Positions 6,987-14,825 of a DNA stretch of 15,733 nucleotides are shown here, piece by piece. The notes beneath the pieces are model-generated. The model was given only the letters and a program-made list of their open reading frames with translations, did not search any database and was not told where the DNA came from. Position 1 is the first letter of the stretch; each line of letters starts with the position of its first letter. A program made the position numbers and the translations under genes. Source of the DNA: Acidobacteriota bacterium (GTDB lineage: Bacteria; Acidobacteriota; Terriglobia; Terriglobales; Acidobacteriaceae). Location: the NCBI GenBank assembly GCA_003223595.1, contig QHVR01000414.1:1-15733 (forward strand), in the 5' to 3' direction.

Positions 6987-8445
6987 GAACACAGGATTTA
7001 TGGAATATCCCCGGGAGCTGGCGCCCCGCCGTCCAGTGCTCGAACGGGTGAACGACTGGTTTGAGATTTATCAGGATTTCCCGGAAGAGGAGTTGCGAAA
7101 GCAAGGCGCCCGCTGCATGGATTGCGGCGTGCCTTTTTGCCAGACGGGATGTCCCGTCAGCAATCTGATTCCTGACTGGAATGATCTGGTCTATCGCGGT
7201 CGCTGGAAAGATGCCGTCCGGCAGTTGCACGCGACCAACAATTTTCCCGAATTCACGGGACGGATTTGTCCCGCGCCCTGCGAAGCCTCTTGCGTGCTGG
7301 GCTTCAATGCGCCGCCTGTGGCCATCAAGCAGAACGAGAAGAACATCGTCGAACGTGCATTTATGGAAGGTTGGATCCGGCCGCAGCCGGCCAAACGCCG
7401 CTCCGGCAAAAAAGTAGCGATCGTCGGCTCAGGTCCAGCGGGACTCGCCGCAGCGCAACAGCTCTCCCGCGCCGGACACGACGTGACGGTCCATGAGAAA
7501 GCAGACCGCATCGGTGGCTTGCTGCGTTACGGCATCCCCGAATTCAAGCTGGAGAAGCACATCATCGATCGCCGCCTGGAGCAGATGACGGCCGAAGGCG
7601 TGAAGTTCGTTGCCAACGCTGAGGTCGGAAACAATGTCGCCGTCGAGGATCTGCGCCGTGAATTTGACGCCATCGTACTGGCCGGCGGATCGGAACATCC
7701 ACGCGACCTGCAGGTTCCTGGCCGCGAACTGAAGGGAATCCACTTCGCGATGGAATTCCTGCCCCAGGCGAACAAGCGCTGTTTGGGCGAGACCATTGCT
7801 CCCGCGGTCGAAATTCTGGCGACCGGCAAGCGTGTGGTGATCATTGGTGGCGGAGATACCGGCGCAGATTGCCTCGGCACCTGTCATCGCCAGAAGCCGC
7901 TCTCGGTGCATCAATTTGAAATCATGCCCAAACCGCCGGACGAGCGCTCCCCGTCAACTCCGTGGCCGCTTTGGCCCATGCAATTGCGCATCGAAGGCGC
8001 TCACGAAGAAGGTGGAATCCGCGACTGGAGCATCGCCACCAGCCGATTCACCGGTGATGCCGATGGGAACGTTAAGCAACTTCATGCTGTGCGCGTCGGC
8101 CCTCCCCCCAAATTTGAGCCGATTGCAGGTTCGGAATTCACCATGGATGCCGATCTCGTCCTGATCGCCATGGGATTCCTTGGACCCGTGCGCAAAGGAA
8201 TGATCGAGCAGTTGGGAGTTCAACTTGACAATCGCGGCAACGTCGCGACCGACGAGAACTACATGTCCTCAGTTCCAGGAGTGTTTGCTGCCGGAGATAT
8301 GCGGCGCGGGCAATCTTTGGTGGTGTGGGCGATTTCCGAAGGCCGCAAAGCTGCAGCTTGCGTGGATGCCTATTTGAAGCAGATGAGCGTGCAGCCGCAG
8401 GTGGAATCGCTGCGCCTGAACCCGGGCGCTAGCGGTCTCGTGTAG
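6979..8445 (+). CDS. gltD: Glutamate synthase (NADPH) small subunit
   Basis: GltD is the FAD and iron-sulfur subunit that takes electrons from NADPH and passes them to GltB. It has 488 residues. The N-terminal cysteines Cys46, Cys49, Cys54, Cys58 and Cys97, Cys101, Cys105 (CMDCGVPFCQTGCP and ICPAPCEASC) supply the low-potential 4Fe-4S centres. An FAD-binding GSGPAG follows near 150-155, then GGLLRYGIPEFKLEK, the NAD(P)H-binding GGGDTG at 290-295, and the C-terminal FAAGDMRRGQSLVVWAISEGR. I chose ATG 6979, with AGCAGG upstream, because the protein then begins MGKNTGFMEYPRE as expected for the family; ATG 6946 would only add 11 residues translated from the end of gltB in another frame. The 3' end overlaps the convergent transglutaminase gene by 17 bases. 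Confidence 0.96.
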   Translation: MGKNTGFMEYPRELAPRRPVLERVNDWFEIYQDFPEEELRKQGARCMDCGVPFCQTGCPVSNLIPDWNDLVYRGRWKDAVRQLHATNNFPEFTGRICPAPCEASCVLGFNAPPVAIKQNEKNIVERAFMEGWIRPQPAKRRSGKKVAIVGSGPAGLAAAQQLSRAGHDVTVHEKADRIGGLLRYGIPEFKLEKHIIDRRLEQMTAEGVKFVANAEVGNNVAVEDLRREFDAIVLAGGSEHPRDLQVPGRELKGIHFAMEFLPQANKRCLGETIAPAVEILATGKRVVIIGGGDTGADCLGTCHRQKPLSVHQFEIMPKPPDERSPSTPWPLWPMQLRIEGAHEEGGIRDWSIATSRFTGDADGNVKQLHAVRVGPPPKFEPIAGSEFTMDADLVLIAMGFLGPVRKGMIEQLGVQLDNRGNVATDENYMSSVPGVFAAGDMRRGQSLVVWAISEGRKAAACVDAYLKQMSVQPQVESLRLNPGASGLV

Positions 8446-10648
8446 CGGCAGCAACTTCGGCGTATAACTCCGGCAGGCGGGACGCGTCTTCTACCGAATT
8501 CCCGAAACGCGCGGATTCATATACCTCGGTGAACCGCGCCACCGGTTGCCGCAGCTGCTGGTCGTCGATCTTCCTCAGGAATTCCTGCGGTGTTTGCGAC
8601 GCCGATTTGCGCACCCCGCGGCGCGCCAACGCTCGCGCCATTCGCTCATACCAGATCGATGCTGCCAGCTCGGGAGAGCGCTCCGGATGAGCGCTGACCC
8701 ACCGTTCATGCAACCCCCGGAGAACCCGACGCAGATTGGCCAGCAGCAGTATTGCAATTGCGAGTGCGCCCGCAGCCAAAGCCCATCGGGCAGGAGAATG
8801 TTCGACTCGGTCCTCGCTTCGGCGCGCCCACTGCAGCATCGCCTCATACTTCTTCAGCGCCCACTTGCGCGAGTCCACGAACACGGAACGGGAGCCGCTG
8901 ATCGCCGCCTGGCCCAACGTGAATTGATGGGAAGTGTCGTAACTGACGATCCAGTCCCGCCAGAACGAACTCATGGCGTCCACATAGAGTGCCAGCCGGC
9001 CCCAACCGTGACGGCTACTGCTGAGCGCGCCCGGCGGAGTGGGATCGAACAGCTGCCACCCATAACGGGGAAAATAGGCTTCCACCCACGAGTGAGCATT
9101 CTTGGCGCGCACCACGTAGCTTCCCGTGATGTCGTTGAATTCGTCGCTGTGGAATCCATTGACCACTCGCGACGGAATCCCCAGGCTGCGCAGCATGACG
9201 GCCATGGCCGAGGCAAAGTATTCGCAGTGCCCCTGCTTGCGCACGAACAGGAAGTTGGCAATAGGATCTGCCTCTTTGGTCCGCGATAGCTGCAGCGTGT
9301 ACCCAAAATGGGTGCGCAGATAGTTCTCAATGGCAGCTGCCTTGTCGTAATCGTCATTTGCGGAACCGCTGATTTGGCCGGCCAGTTGCGGCACGCGTGG
9401 ATCCAGCGCGGGCAGTTGCAAATATTTCGCCGCAATCGCTGCGGGATAGTTACGTCCCGCGGCGCGCAATTGCCCCGCTGATGGCGTCGCAATGTCAGAC
9501 GTCGCCTCGTAGCGTTTGATGAGTCGCCGCGCATCGAAATCGTATACGGCTCCGCCAACGTCGGCGGCCACCATGCGATAGTCTCCGCGCAACGTATGAG
9601 CCCACGGCGCCAGAAAGAAGACATTGGTTCCAATGGGCTCCATCATGACGCGGTAGTGGATCAGGCTCTCCCGGTTGGTTGCTAAACTTGGACCTTCCAT
9701 CGGATCGGGCTTGGAGAGAGCGTAAGTATCATCCACGCGGCGAGCCAGCAGGAACTGCTCCCTCCGGTTCGTCCACATGTGTCCGTCGAAGTCCGCCAGA
9801 GCGATCCCACGCCAGTGCAAGTCGTAACGGCCGGTCCGGTCTCCATCGATCTGGATGTGCATCACCATGGAGTTCGACTGCTGAATCTCGCCGATCTGCC
9901 CCAACTGCACGTGATCGCTGAAGCCGGAGGAAAAATCGGTACCGAATGTGTACCCGCCCACGTTCCCGGCCGACAAACGCGGCATGACGAAGAACAAGGC
10001 CGCGCCACAAAGCAGGATCAGGCCCATGAGCACCGGAACGAAGCGCACCAGCGCAAAGGCCAGATGCCGGTGCTCCTGCGGATCCCTCGAATGCCGCGCG
10101 TGGATGCTGGCCGTGCGCCCCGAGCGGCGCATCTCCATGAGCACAAACGTTGCCACTGCCATCAGCATGAACACTGCGAACGAGAACAGGAACGCACTGT
10201 CCACGGTCAACACCGCAGCCGCCAGCACCATAAGAAAAGCGAGAATGGCCAGGGTCACGTGATCGCGTTCGCGCCGCACCGAAAACATCCGCACCACAAC
10301 GCCGAATAATGCCAGGTGAATGGTTGCTGGCAGAAAAGCTCGTGAAACCGCGAAGTAATCAATCGCGAAAAAAGCGAAATATGCGAGCGAGAGCGGAGTC
10401 GTCCAGCGCTCGGAGATAACAATCCGCCGGCGCTTGACCAGCAAAAACCCCCGCAATGCCAACGCGGAGCCCGTCAGAAGGACCGAGGGCAGATCCAGCT
10501 CGCGGGTGCCGGCCAGCGTCGCAAAGCCCGTCAGCACAAGCAAGTACAACGAAAGCTCGAAGTACTTGTCGATAGCTTTGCGGACGGGAATGATGCCGGA
10601 TTGTGTTGACTCGTCGACCATCGCTAAATTCAGGGGCGATCTCGCCAA
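8429..10648 (-). CDS. TgpA-family membrane transglutaminase-like protein
   Basis: This is a membrane protein of 739 residues if started at TTG 10648, or 730 from ATG 10621; neither has a clear ribosome site. Residues 30-240 hold six or so hydrophobic segments (DUF3488). A large extracytoplasmic region follows with a transglutaminase/protease-fold core. Its catalytic triad is visible: Cys475 (QGHCEYFASAM), His519 (NAHSWVEAYFP) and Asp535 (LFDPTPP). One more membrane segment (about 612-632) leads to a cytoplasmic DUF4129 tail. In Pseudomonas, TgpA is an essential periplasmic transglutaminase. These genes usually sit beside a MoxR ATPase and a DUF58 protein, but neither is present here. The substrate is unknown. 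It converges on gltD and diverges from the SRP RNA gene. Confidence 0.9.
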   Translation of the reverse strand: MARSPLNLAMVDESTQSGIIPVRKAIDKYFELSLYLLVLTGFATLAGTRELDLPSVLLTGSALALRGFLLVKRRRIVISERWTTPLSLAYFAFFAIDYFAVSRAFLPATIHLALFGVVVRMFSVRRERDHVTLAILAFLMVLAAAVLTVDSAFLFSFAVFMLMAVATFVLMEMRRSGRTASIHARHSRDPQEHRHLAFALVRFVPVLMGLILLCGAALFFVMPRLSAGNVGGYTFGTDFSSGFSDHVQLGQIGEIQQSNSMVMHIQIDGDRTGRYDLHWRGIALADFDGHMWTNRREQFLLARRVDDTYALSKPDPMEGPSLATNRESLIHYRVMMEPIGTNVFFLAPWAHTLRGDYRMVAADVGGAVYDFDARRLIKRYEATSDIATPSAGQLRAAGRNYPAAIAAKYLQLPALDPRVPQLAGQISGSANDDYDKAAAIENYLRTHFGYTLQLSRTKEADPIANFLFVRKQGHCEYFASAMAVMLRSLGIPSRVVNGFHSDEFNDITGSYVVRAKNAHSWVEAYFPRYGWQLFDPTPPGALSSSRHGWGRLALYVDAMSSFWRDWIVSYDTSHQFTLGQAAISGSRSVFVDSRKWALKKYEAMLQWARRSEDRVEHSPARWALAAGALAIAILLLANLRRVLRGLHERWVSAHPERSPELAASIWYERMARALARRGVRKSASQTPQEFLRKIDDQQLRQPVARFTEVYESARFGNSVEDASRLPELYAEVAAATRDR

Positions 10649-10752
10649 CTAACATTGTTCGTTATCCGCGCCAATAAAGGAAGGCTTCCCGCAACATTTC
10701 TTGCACCGAAAGTCACATTGACGTTGGCGGCCAAAGCGCTGGCGAATCCGGA

Positions 10753-10761
10753 TGCTAGAAT
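10753..10761 (+). promoter_or_regulatory. Extended -10 promoter of the SRP RNA gene
   Basis: TGCTAGAAT is an extended -10 element (TGn followed by TAGAAT, five of six matches). It ends six bases before the first paired base of the SRP RNA at 10768, which is the expected start distance. No good -35 box lies 17 bases upstream, which is common for TGn promoters. Confidence 0.6.
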
Positions 10762-10767
10762 AATTTT

Positions 10768-10874
10768 GGTCAGGCATCGGTCTCACGCGACGTTCTCCCG
10801 CCAACCCCGCCAGGTCCGGAAGGAAGCAACGGTAACGGGCTCTGACGTGTGCAGTGAGTCGCCGGTGTCTGGCT
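10768..10874 (+). ncRNA. ffs: Signal recognition particle RNA (4.5S type, small bacterial)
   Basis: The apical Ffh-binding hairpin is unmistakable: CCAGGTCCGGAAGGAAGCAAC (starting at 10810) has the GGAA tetraloop and the conserved internal loops of domain IV. The ends pair over 13 positions (GGTCAGGCATCGG at 10768-10780 against CCGGTGTCTGGCT at 10862-10874) with several G·U pairs. This gives a 107-base hairpin with no Alu domain, as in most Gram-negative bacteria. An extended -10 precedes it and a T8 tract follows. With Ffh and FtsY the RNA targets membrane and secreted proteins to the Sec translocon. It lies divergent to the transglutaminase gene. Confidence 0.95.
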
Positions 10875-10884
10875 TATTTTTTTT
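10861..10884 (+). terminator. 3' end / terminator of the SRP RNA
   Basis: The closing strand of the SRP RNA hairpin is followed by TTA and eight T (10877-10884). The RNA's own long helix probably acts as the terminator stem, as no separate hairpin is present. Confidence 0.55.
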
Positions 10885-11025
10885 CCCCAGTGGCCGGTCC
10901 TGGTCCTTGCACCTCTGATTACCGGTTTTTACACTCCCTTTACCTCTCTTTTCGCAAGAAAGTCTTTCCCGGGCATCTTAGGAAAGAGGCGCGGCACTTT
11001 CACCCAGCGTCTTGCGAGGAGAGAG

Positions 11026-11304
11026 ATGAACACTCGAAATGCTTCCCCCAATTCCGCTCCCCACGTCACCATTCGAGTTTCCGGAAAACTGTTTCAGGGA
11101 CATCTCGCTTATCTCGAGCAGTTGGTGCAGTCCGCCATCGAATGCCGTTTGTGGCCGCTGTTGAGCCTGGCGCATTTGGAAGAGTTGGACCGGGCAGCCC
11201 TGTTCTACCTCATCGATGGCGAAAACTGCCGGTTTGCACTCATCTCCTGCCCCAGCTTCATTCGAGAGTGGATGGACCACGAAAAGGAACGCGCCGCAGC
11301 CTAG
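11026..11304 (+). CDS. Small STAS-like protein
   Basis: This is a 92-residue soluble protein with a strong ribosome site (GAGGAGAGAG just before ATG 11026). The pattern resembles a compact STAS (SpoIIAA-like) domain: strand TIRVSGKLF (14-22), helix HLAYLEQLVQSAI, strand LLSLAHLEELD with the loop-helix DRAALFYL, then strand CRFALISC and helix PSFIREWMD. STAS proteins usually relay partner-switching signals through a phosphorylated Ser in an (I/L)DSSG loop. Here that loop reads LDRAAL, without Ser or Thr, so it may be an unphosphorylated or purely structural variant. It is followed after 62 bases by the DinB-like gene on the same strand and may share a transcript. The family assignment is by eye and moderate. 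Confidence 0.7.
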   Translation: MNTRNASPNSAPHVTIRVSGKLFQGHLAYLEQLVQSAIECRLWPLLSLAHLEELDRAALFYLIDGENCRFALISCPSFIREWMDHEKERAAA

Positions 11305-11366
11305 CCCAATTTTGCTCACGCATCTGGCCGTGGCACGTCTAGAATCTGACCGACCGGGGAGGCGCC

Positions 11367-11927
11367 GTGAGAGCTTCGTGCAAAGCAATTGCGTCCGTCG
11401 TTCTATTCCTTGTTACTGTTGGTAGCACTATGGCAGCTCAAGATGCCAAGGTCACCTCTGTTCTGGACGTCCCAGAGTTCGTTCGCGACTGGGAGATCTC
11501 GAAGCAATTCACCCTGGATGTCGCCAACGCCATGCCGGCCGATCTTTACACCTTCAAGCCCGCGCCTGAGGAGATGACCTTCGGCGAACAAATCAACCAC
11601 ATCGCGATTGCGAATGCTTACCGGTTCAACCAGATTACCGGCGCGAAAACGCCTTTCGCGATCGATCTGAAAAATCCACCTGCCAGCGACAAAGGAAGTG
11701 CGCTGAAACTGCTGGAGCAGTCGTTCGACTACGTGCTGCAGGTTCTGCCAAACCTCACCAATGAGCAGCTCAAGCGGACCTTTCACGTTCCCTCATGGAA
11801 GGCCCGCCCTGATCCCGATGGCCGCGCGATGATCCTCAACATGTTCGTCCACACGGCCCACCATCGCGCGCAATGTGAGGTCTATCTGCGGGCCAAAGGC
11901 ATCAAGCCCCCCGATTACACGTTCTAA
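11367..11927 (+). CDS. DinB-family protein with signal peptide
   Basis: This is a 186-residue protein starting at GTG 11367 behind GGGGAGG. Residues 1-24 look like a Sec signal peptide (charged start, hydrophobic VVLFLVTVG, cleavage near MAAQ). The rest matches the DinB/YfiT four-helix bundle. The likely metal triad is His78 (EQINHIA), His162 and His166 (HTAHHRAQ), the family pattern of one His in the second helix and HxxxH in the last helix. The family includes thiol-dependent transferases and many proteins of unknown function. Export of a DinB fold is unusual outside some environmental phyla. The substrate cannot be told. Confidence 0.85.
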   Translation: MRASCKAIASVVLFLVTVGSTMAAQDAKVTSVLDVPEFVRDWEISKQFTLDVANAMPADLYTFKPAPEEMTFGEQINHIAIANAYRFNQITGAKTPFAIDLKNPPASDKGSALKLLEQSFDYVLQVLPNLTNEQLKRTFHVPSWKARPDPDGRAMILNMFVHTAHHRAQCEVYLRAKGIKPPDYTF

Positions 11928-12015
11928 GCCATCAGCCGCGCCGTTCGGCTCAATGCGTTAGACATTCCGTTCCAGATCGTTCAAAATACTGAGTTTCTCC
12001 AATCAGGAGTCCGCA

Positions 12016-13011
12016 TTGAGCAAACCGGTTCGCGCCAAAATCAGCGCGCTTGGCACGTATCTGCCTCCGCGCGTCCTGACCAATTCCGATCTCGAGAAGA
12101 TGGTCGACACCAGCAACGAATGGATTCTCGAGCGCGTCGGGATTCGGGAGCGCCACATTGCGGACAAGGGCGTCGCGGCCAGCGACATGGCCGTGCTGGC
12201 AGTGCAGAACCTGCTGGAGTCTCATCCTTTCGACCTGCAGGAAGTCGACCTGATCATCGTGGGGACGGTTACGCCCGACATGATGTATCCCTCCACCGCA
12301 TGCCTGGTGCAACACAAGCTGGGCATCAAGAACACCTGGGGATTCGATGTCTCGGCGGGATGCTCGGGCTTCGTTTACGCGTTGAACACGGGGGTAAAGT
12401 TCGTCGAATCGGGACAGTACAAGAAAGTGCTGGTGATCGGAGCGGACAAGAATTCCGCTATGACCGACTACACCGATCGTGCCGTCTGCATCATTTTCGG
12501 CGATGGCGCCGGAGCCGTTTTGCTCGAGCCTTCCGAGGATGGCGCAGGAGTAATCGATCACGTCGCACAGATCGAGGGCGCAGGTGGAAAATTTCTGTAC
12601 ATGCCCGGCGGCGGCAGCCTGAATCCGGCTTCTCATGAGACGGTCAACCAGAAGATGCACTATATCCATCAGGATGGGCAGCAGGTTTTCAAGTATGCGG
12701 TCAAGAAGATGGCGGAGATGACCGAGCGCGTCCTGGAGAAGAACAATCTCAGCGGCAAAGACGTGGATTGCTTCATTGCTCACCAGGCGAACAAGCGCAT
12801 CATCACCGCCACTGCCGACCGACTGGGCATGCCCTTGGAGAAGGTCGTCATTAATATCGATCGTTTCGGCAATACCACTGCTGGAACAATTCCCATTGCC
12901 ATGCAAACTGCGCTGGAAGAAAAGAAATTGAAAAAGGGCGATCTGCTGCTCATCGCTGCCGTGGGAGCGGGATTCACCTCGGGTGCTTCGCTAATTCGCT
13001 GGGCATTCTAG
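12016..13011 (+). CDS. fabH: 3-oxoacyl-ACP synthase III (KAS III), first copy
   Basis: FabH condenses acetyl-CoA (or another acyl-CoA) with malonyl-ACP to start type II fatty acid synthesis. It has 331 residues, typical. The active-site triad is complete: Cys116 (SAGCSGF), His256 (AHQANKR) and Asn286 (FGNTTAG). DTSNEWILERVGIRERH near 31-47 and the C-terminal GAGFTSGASLIRWAF fit the family. The start is TTG 12016 with AGGAG six bases upstream; no ATG or GTG lies in frame nearby and the first internal ATG (codon 29) would remove conserved sequence. It is followed 115 bases later by a second copy. The usual partners plsX, fabD and acpP are not adjacent. Confidence 0.95.
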   Translation: MSKPVRAKISALGTYLPPRVLTNSDLEKMVDTSNEWILERVGIRERHIADKGVAASDMAVLAVQNLLESHPFDLQEVDLIIVGTVTPDMMYPSTACLVQHKLGIKNTWGFDVSAGCSGFVYALNTGVKFVESGQYKKVLVIGADKNSAMTDYTDRAVCIIFGDGAGAVLLEPSEDGAGVIDHVAQIEGAGGKFLYMPGGGSLNPASHETVNQKMHYIHQDGQQVFKYAVKKMAEMTERVLEKNNLSGKDVDCFIAHQANKRIITATADRLGMPLEKVVINIDRFGNTTAGTIPIAMQTALEEKKLKKGDLLLIAAVGAGFTSGASLIRWAF

Positions 13012-13053
13012 ACGGGCACAGGTTCAGCTTTCATCATGAGGCGCAAGGCCGAC

Positions 13054-13085
13054 GTTTGAGCTCTCCGGTTAGACTTTTTTGCGCC
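13054..13085 (+). terminator. Weak terminator-like element between the fabH copies
   Basis: GTTTGA (13054-13059) can pair with TTAGAC (13069-13074) in RNA, with two G·U pairs and a nine-base loop, followed by T6 (13075-13080). A wider inverted repeat, GGCGCAA (13040-13046) against TTGCGCC (13079-13085), competes with it. The stem is weak, so partial termination or a regulatory structure in the leader of the second fabH are both possible. Confidence 0.3.
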
Positions 13086-13126
13086 ACATCCTTCACAATG
13101 TTCACATTCATATCCAGGGGATCTAA

Positions 13127-14125
13127 TTGAACAAACCGATTCGCGCCAAGATCAGCGCCTTAGGCACCTATGTGCCTCCACGCCTTCTCACGAATGCCGA
13201 CCTGGAGCGCATGGTCGATACCAACAATGAGTGGATCCTCAGCCGGGTAGGCATTCGCGAACGCCACATCGTGGACCCCGGAGTCGCTACTAGCGATCTG
13301 GCGGTCGAGGCCTCAAAGAAAGCGCTGCAGCAGCGCGGCCTCACTCCCGCCGACATTGAACTGATCGTGCTGGGCACCGTCACCCCCGATATGCTTTTTC
13401 CCTCGACGGCCTGCGTGGTGCAAAACAAGCTGGGCGCCAAGGGGGCCTGGGGATTCGATCTGTCGGCGGCGTGTTCTGCTTTCGTTTATTCGTTGCAGGT
13501 AGGAGCGCAATTCATTGCTACGGGAGCGCACAAGCGCGTGCTGGCCATCGGATCTGACGTGATGTCGTCAATCATCGACTATACCGACCGGGCCACCTGC
13601 GTGATCTTCGGGGATGGCGCCGGCGCAGCCATGCTCGAGCCTGCCGAGAACGATGAGGAAGGTTTCATTGATTTCATTCACGAGGTCGACGGTTCGGGCG
13701 GGCAATTCCTGTATATGCCTGGCGGCGGCAGCCTCCACCCCAGCAGCAAAGAAACCGTCGCGAACAAGATGCACTACGTGCATCAGGATGGCCAGCAGGT
13801 CTTCAAATTCGCCGTACGCAAACAGGCCGAACTTTGCCTCAAGTTGCTCGAGCGCAATGGCCTGAAAGGCTCCGACATCGACGTCTTCATTCCCCATCAG
13901 GCAAACCTGAGAATCATCAATGCGACCGCCGAACGCCTCGGCTTGCGCAATGGTAATGTCATCATCAACATCGATCGTTACGGCAACACCACGGCCGCTA
14001 CTATCCCACTGGCGATGAATACCGCCATCGAACAAGGCAAGCTGAAGAAGGGAAGCTTGGTTATGCTCGCCTCTGTGGGCGCAGGATTCACCGTCGGAGC
14101 CACGTTACTGCGCTGGGCATTCTGA
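13127..14125 (+). CDS. fabH: 3-oxoacyl-ACP synthase III (KAS III), second copy
   Basis: This is a 332-residue paralogue of the preceding gene; about 211 of 331 aligned positions are identical by hand count. The triad is intact: Cys116 (SAACSAF), His257 (PHQANLR) and Asn287 (YGNTTAA). It also begins with TTG (13127), behind AGGGG about 8 bases upstream, and reads MNKPIRAKISALGTYVPP. Differences cluster at residues 61-80, 121-150 and 170-190. The last two include segments that in KAS III enzymes approach the acyl/CoA tunnel or the dimer face, so a different primer preference is possible. A terminator-like hairpin follows just after the stop. This looks like an old tandem duplication, with both copies under selection. 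Confidence 0.95.
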   Translation: MNKPIRAKISALGTYVPPRLLTNADLERMVDTNNEWILSRVGIRERHIVDPGVATSDLAVEASKKALQQRGLTPADIELIVLGTVTPDMLFPSTACVVQNKLGAKGAWGFDLSAACSAFVYSLQVGAQFIATGAHKRVLAIGSDVMSSIIDYTDRATCVIFGDGAGAAMLEPAENDEEGFIDFIHEVDGSGGQFLYMPGGGSLHPSSKETVANKMHYVHQDGQQVFKFAVRKQAELCLKLLERNGLKGSDIDVFIPHQANLRIINATAERLGLRNGNVIINIDRYGNTTAATIPLAMNTAIEQGKLKKGSLVMLASVGAGFTVGATLLRWAF

Positions 14126-14131
14126 TTCGTG

Positions 14132-14160
14132 GCAGAACTCCTGCGCCGGAGTCTGCTTTC
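14132..14160 (+). terminator. Terminator-like hairpin after the second fabH
   Basis: GCAG-A-ACTCC (14132-14141) pairs with GGAGT-CTGC (14148-14156) as a nine-pair stem with one bulged A and a six-base loop, followed by TTTC. It lies seven bases after the fabH stop. The T run is short, so termination may be moderate. Confidence 0.5.
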
Positions 14161-14267
14161 AGTGACGTTCGTAACTCCCCACCGTGTCGTTTCGGTGCTA
14201 CGTTCCTACCCACGCTGTTATGTTTTCCACAATCCTGTGATTTTGGGGCTTCGGGGACGTGTACGTC

Positions 14268-14708
14268 ATGATCCGCAAATTCTGCTGCTGTCTGGTTGTC
14301 GCGCTGCTCTCGGCCTCAGTGGCCGCCCAGCAGTCCGATCCGCGCGAGAGCAAGTTGCTGGTCCTGGAACGCATGTGGAACGAGGCTCAAGTGCATCGCG
14401 ATGCCGCTGCCCTCGATGCGCTGGTATCCAGCCGCTTCGTCAACACAGAGTGGGACGGCGACCTCAGCGATAAGCAGAAATTTCTTGCCGATATTAAAGA
14501 TCCCCTTTTCAAGCCGACGCTGGCCAATATTTCGGATGTGAAAATGAATTTCTTTGGCGACACCGCCGTCATTACCGGTGTGTATCACACGCAGGGAACT
14601 TACAAAAGCAAGCCGTACGACCACACGGGACGCTTCACCGATACCTGGGTTTTCGATATGGGAAAGTGGCAGTGCGTCTCCAGCCATACCAGCCTGCTCA
14701 AGAAGTAA
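14268..14708 (+). CDS. Secreted NTF2-like protein (DUF4440/SnoaL type)
   Basis: This is a 146-residue protein. Residues 1-21 are a signal peptide (MIRKF then a Cys/Leu/Val/Ala core, cleavage near SVAAQ). The mature part has the NTF2-like cone fold signature: helix ESKLLVLERMWNEAQVHRDAAALDALVSSRFVN, then strands with DLSDKQKFLADI, AVITGVYHTQGTYK and GRFTDTWVFDMGKWQCVSSHTS. Proteins of this type bind small ligands or act as enzymes, and the role cannot be read from the sequence. I prefer ATG 14268, because GGGGA lies 10 bases upstream; GTG 14259 in the same frame would leave no room for a ribosome site. A separate promoter is likely, since a terminator-like hairpin precedes it. Confidence 0.82.
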   Translation: MIRKFCCCLVVALLSASVAAQQSDPRESKLLVLERMWNEAQVHRDAAALDALVSSRFVNTEWDGDLSDKQKFLADIKDPLFKPTLANISDVKMNFFGDTAVITGVYHTQGTYKSKPYDHTGRFTDTWVFDMGKWQCVSSHTSLLKK

Positions 14709-14741
14709 ACAATCCCGCGATTCTCTTTTCCGATTTGTCCT

Positions 14742-14757
14742 CATAAAAACTTTTATG
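14742..14757. repeat. AT-rich palindrome between the NTF2-like and transporter genes
   Basis: CATAAAA and TTTTATG face each other around two bases. It could act as a weak bidirectional terminator for the NTF2-like gene or as an operator for the following transporter. Nothing decisive is seen. Confidence 0.3.
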
Positions 14758-14825
14758 TTCGAAACCTGCGTCGTTGCGCGGGGCCGATGATCTAATCGGG
14801 CTCAAGCTTCGCTGCTCTGGTTTTT

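Noticed and set aside
8546..9289. 247-codon open frame on the plus strand
   Set aside because: It is antisense to the transglutaminase core that contains the catalytic triad, and has no family resemblance or ribosome site.
13168..13440. 90-codon minus-strand frame at the second fabH
   Set aside because: It is antisense to the conserved N-terminal half of FabH; an equivalent minus-strand frame at 12003-12188 arises from the paralogous sequence.
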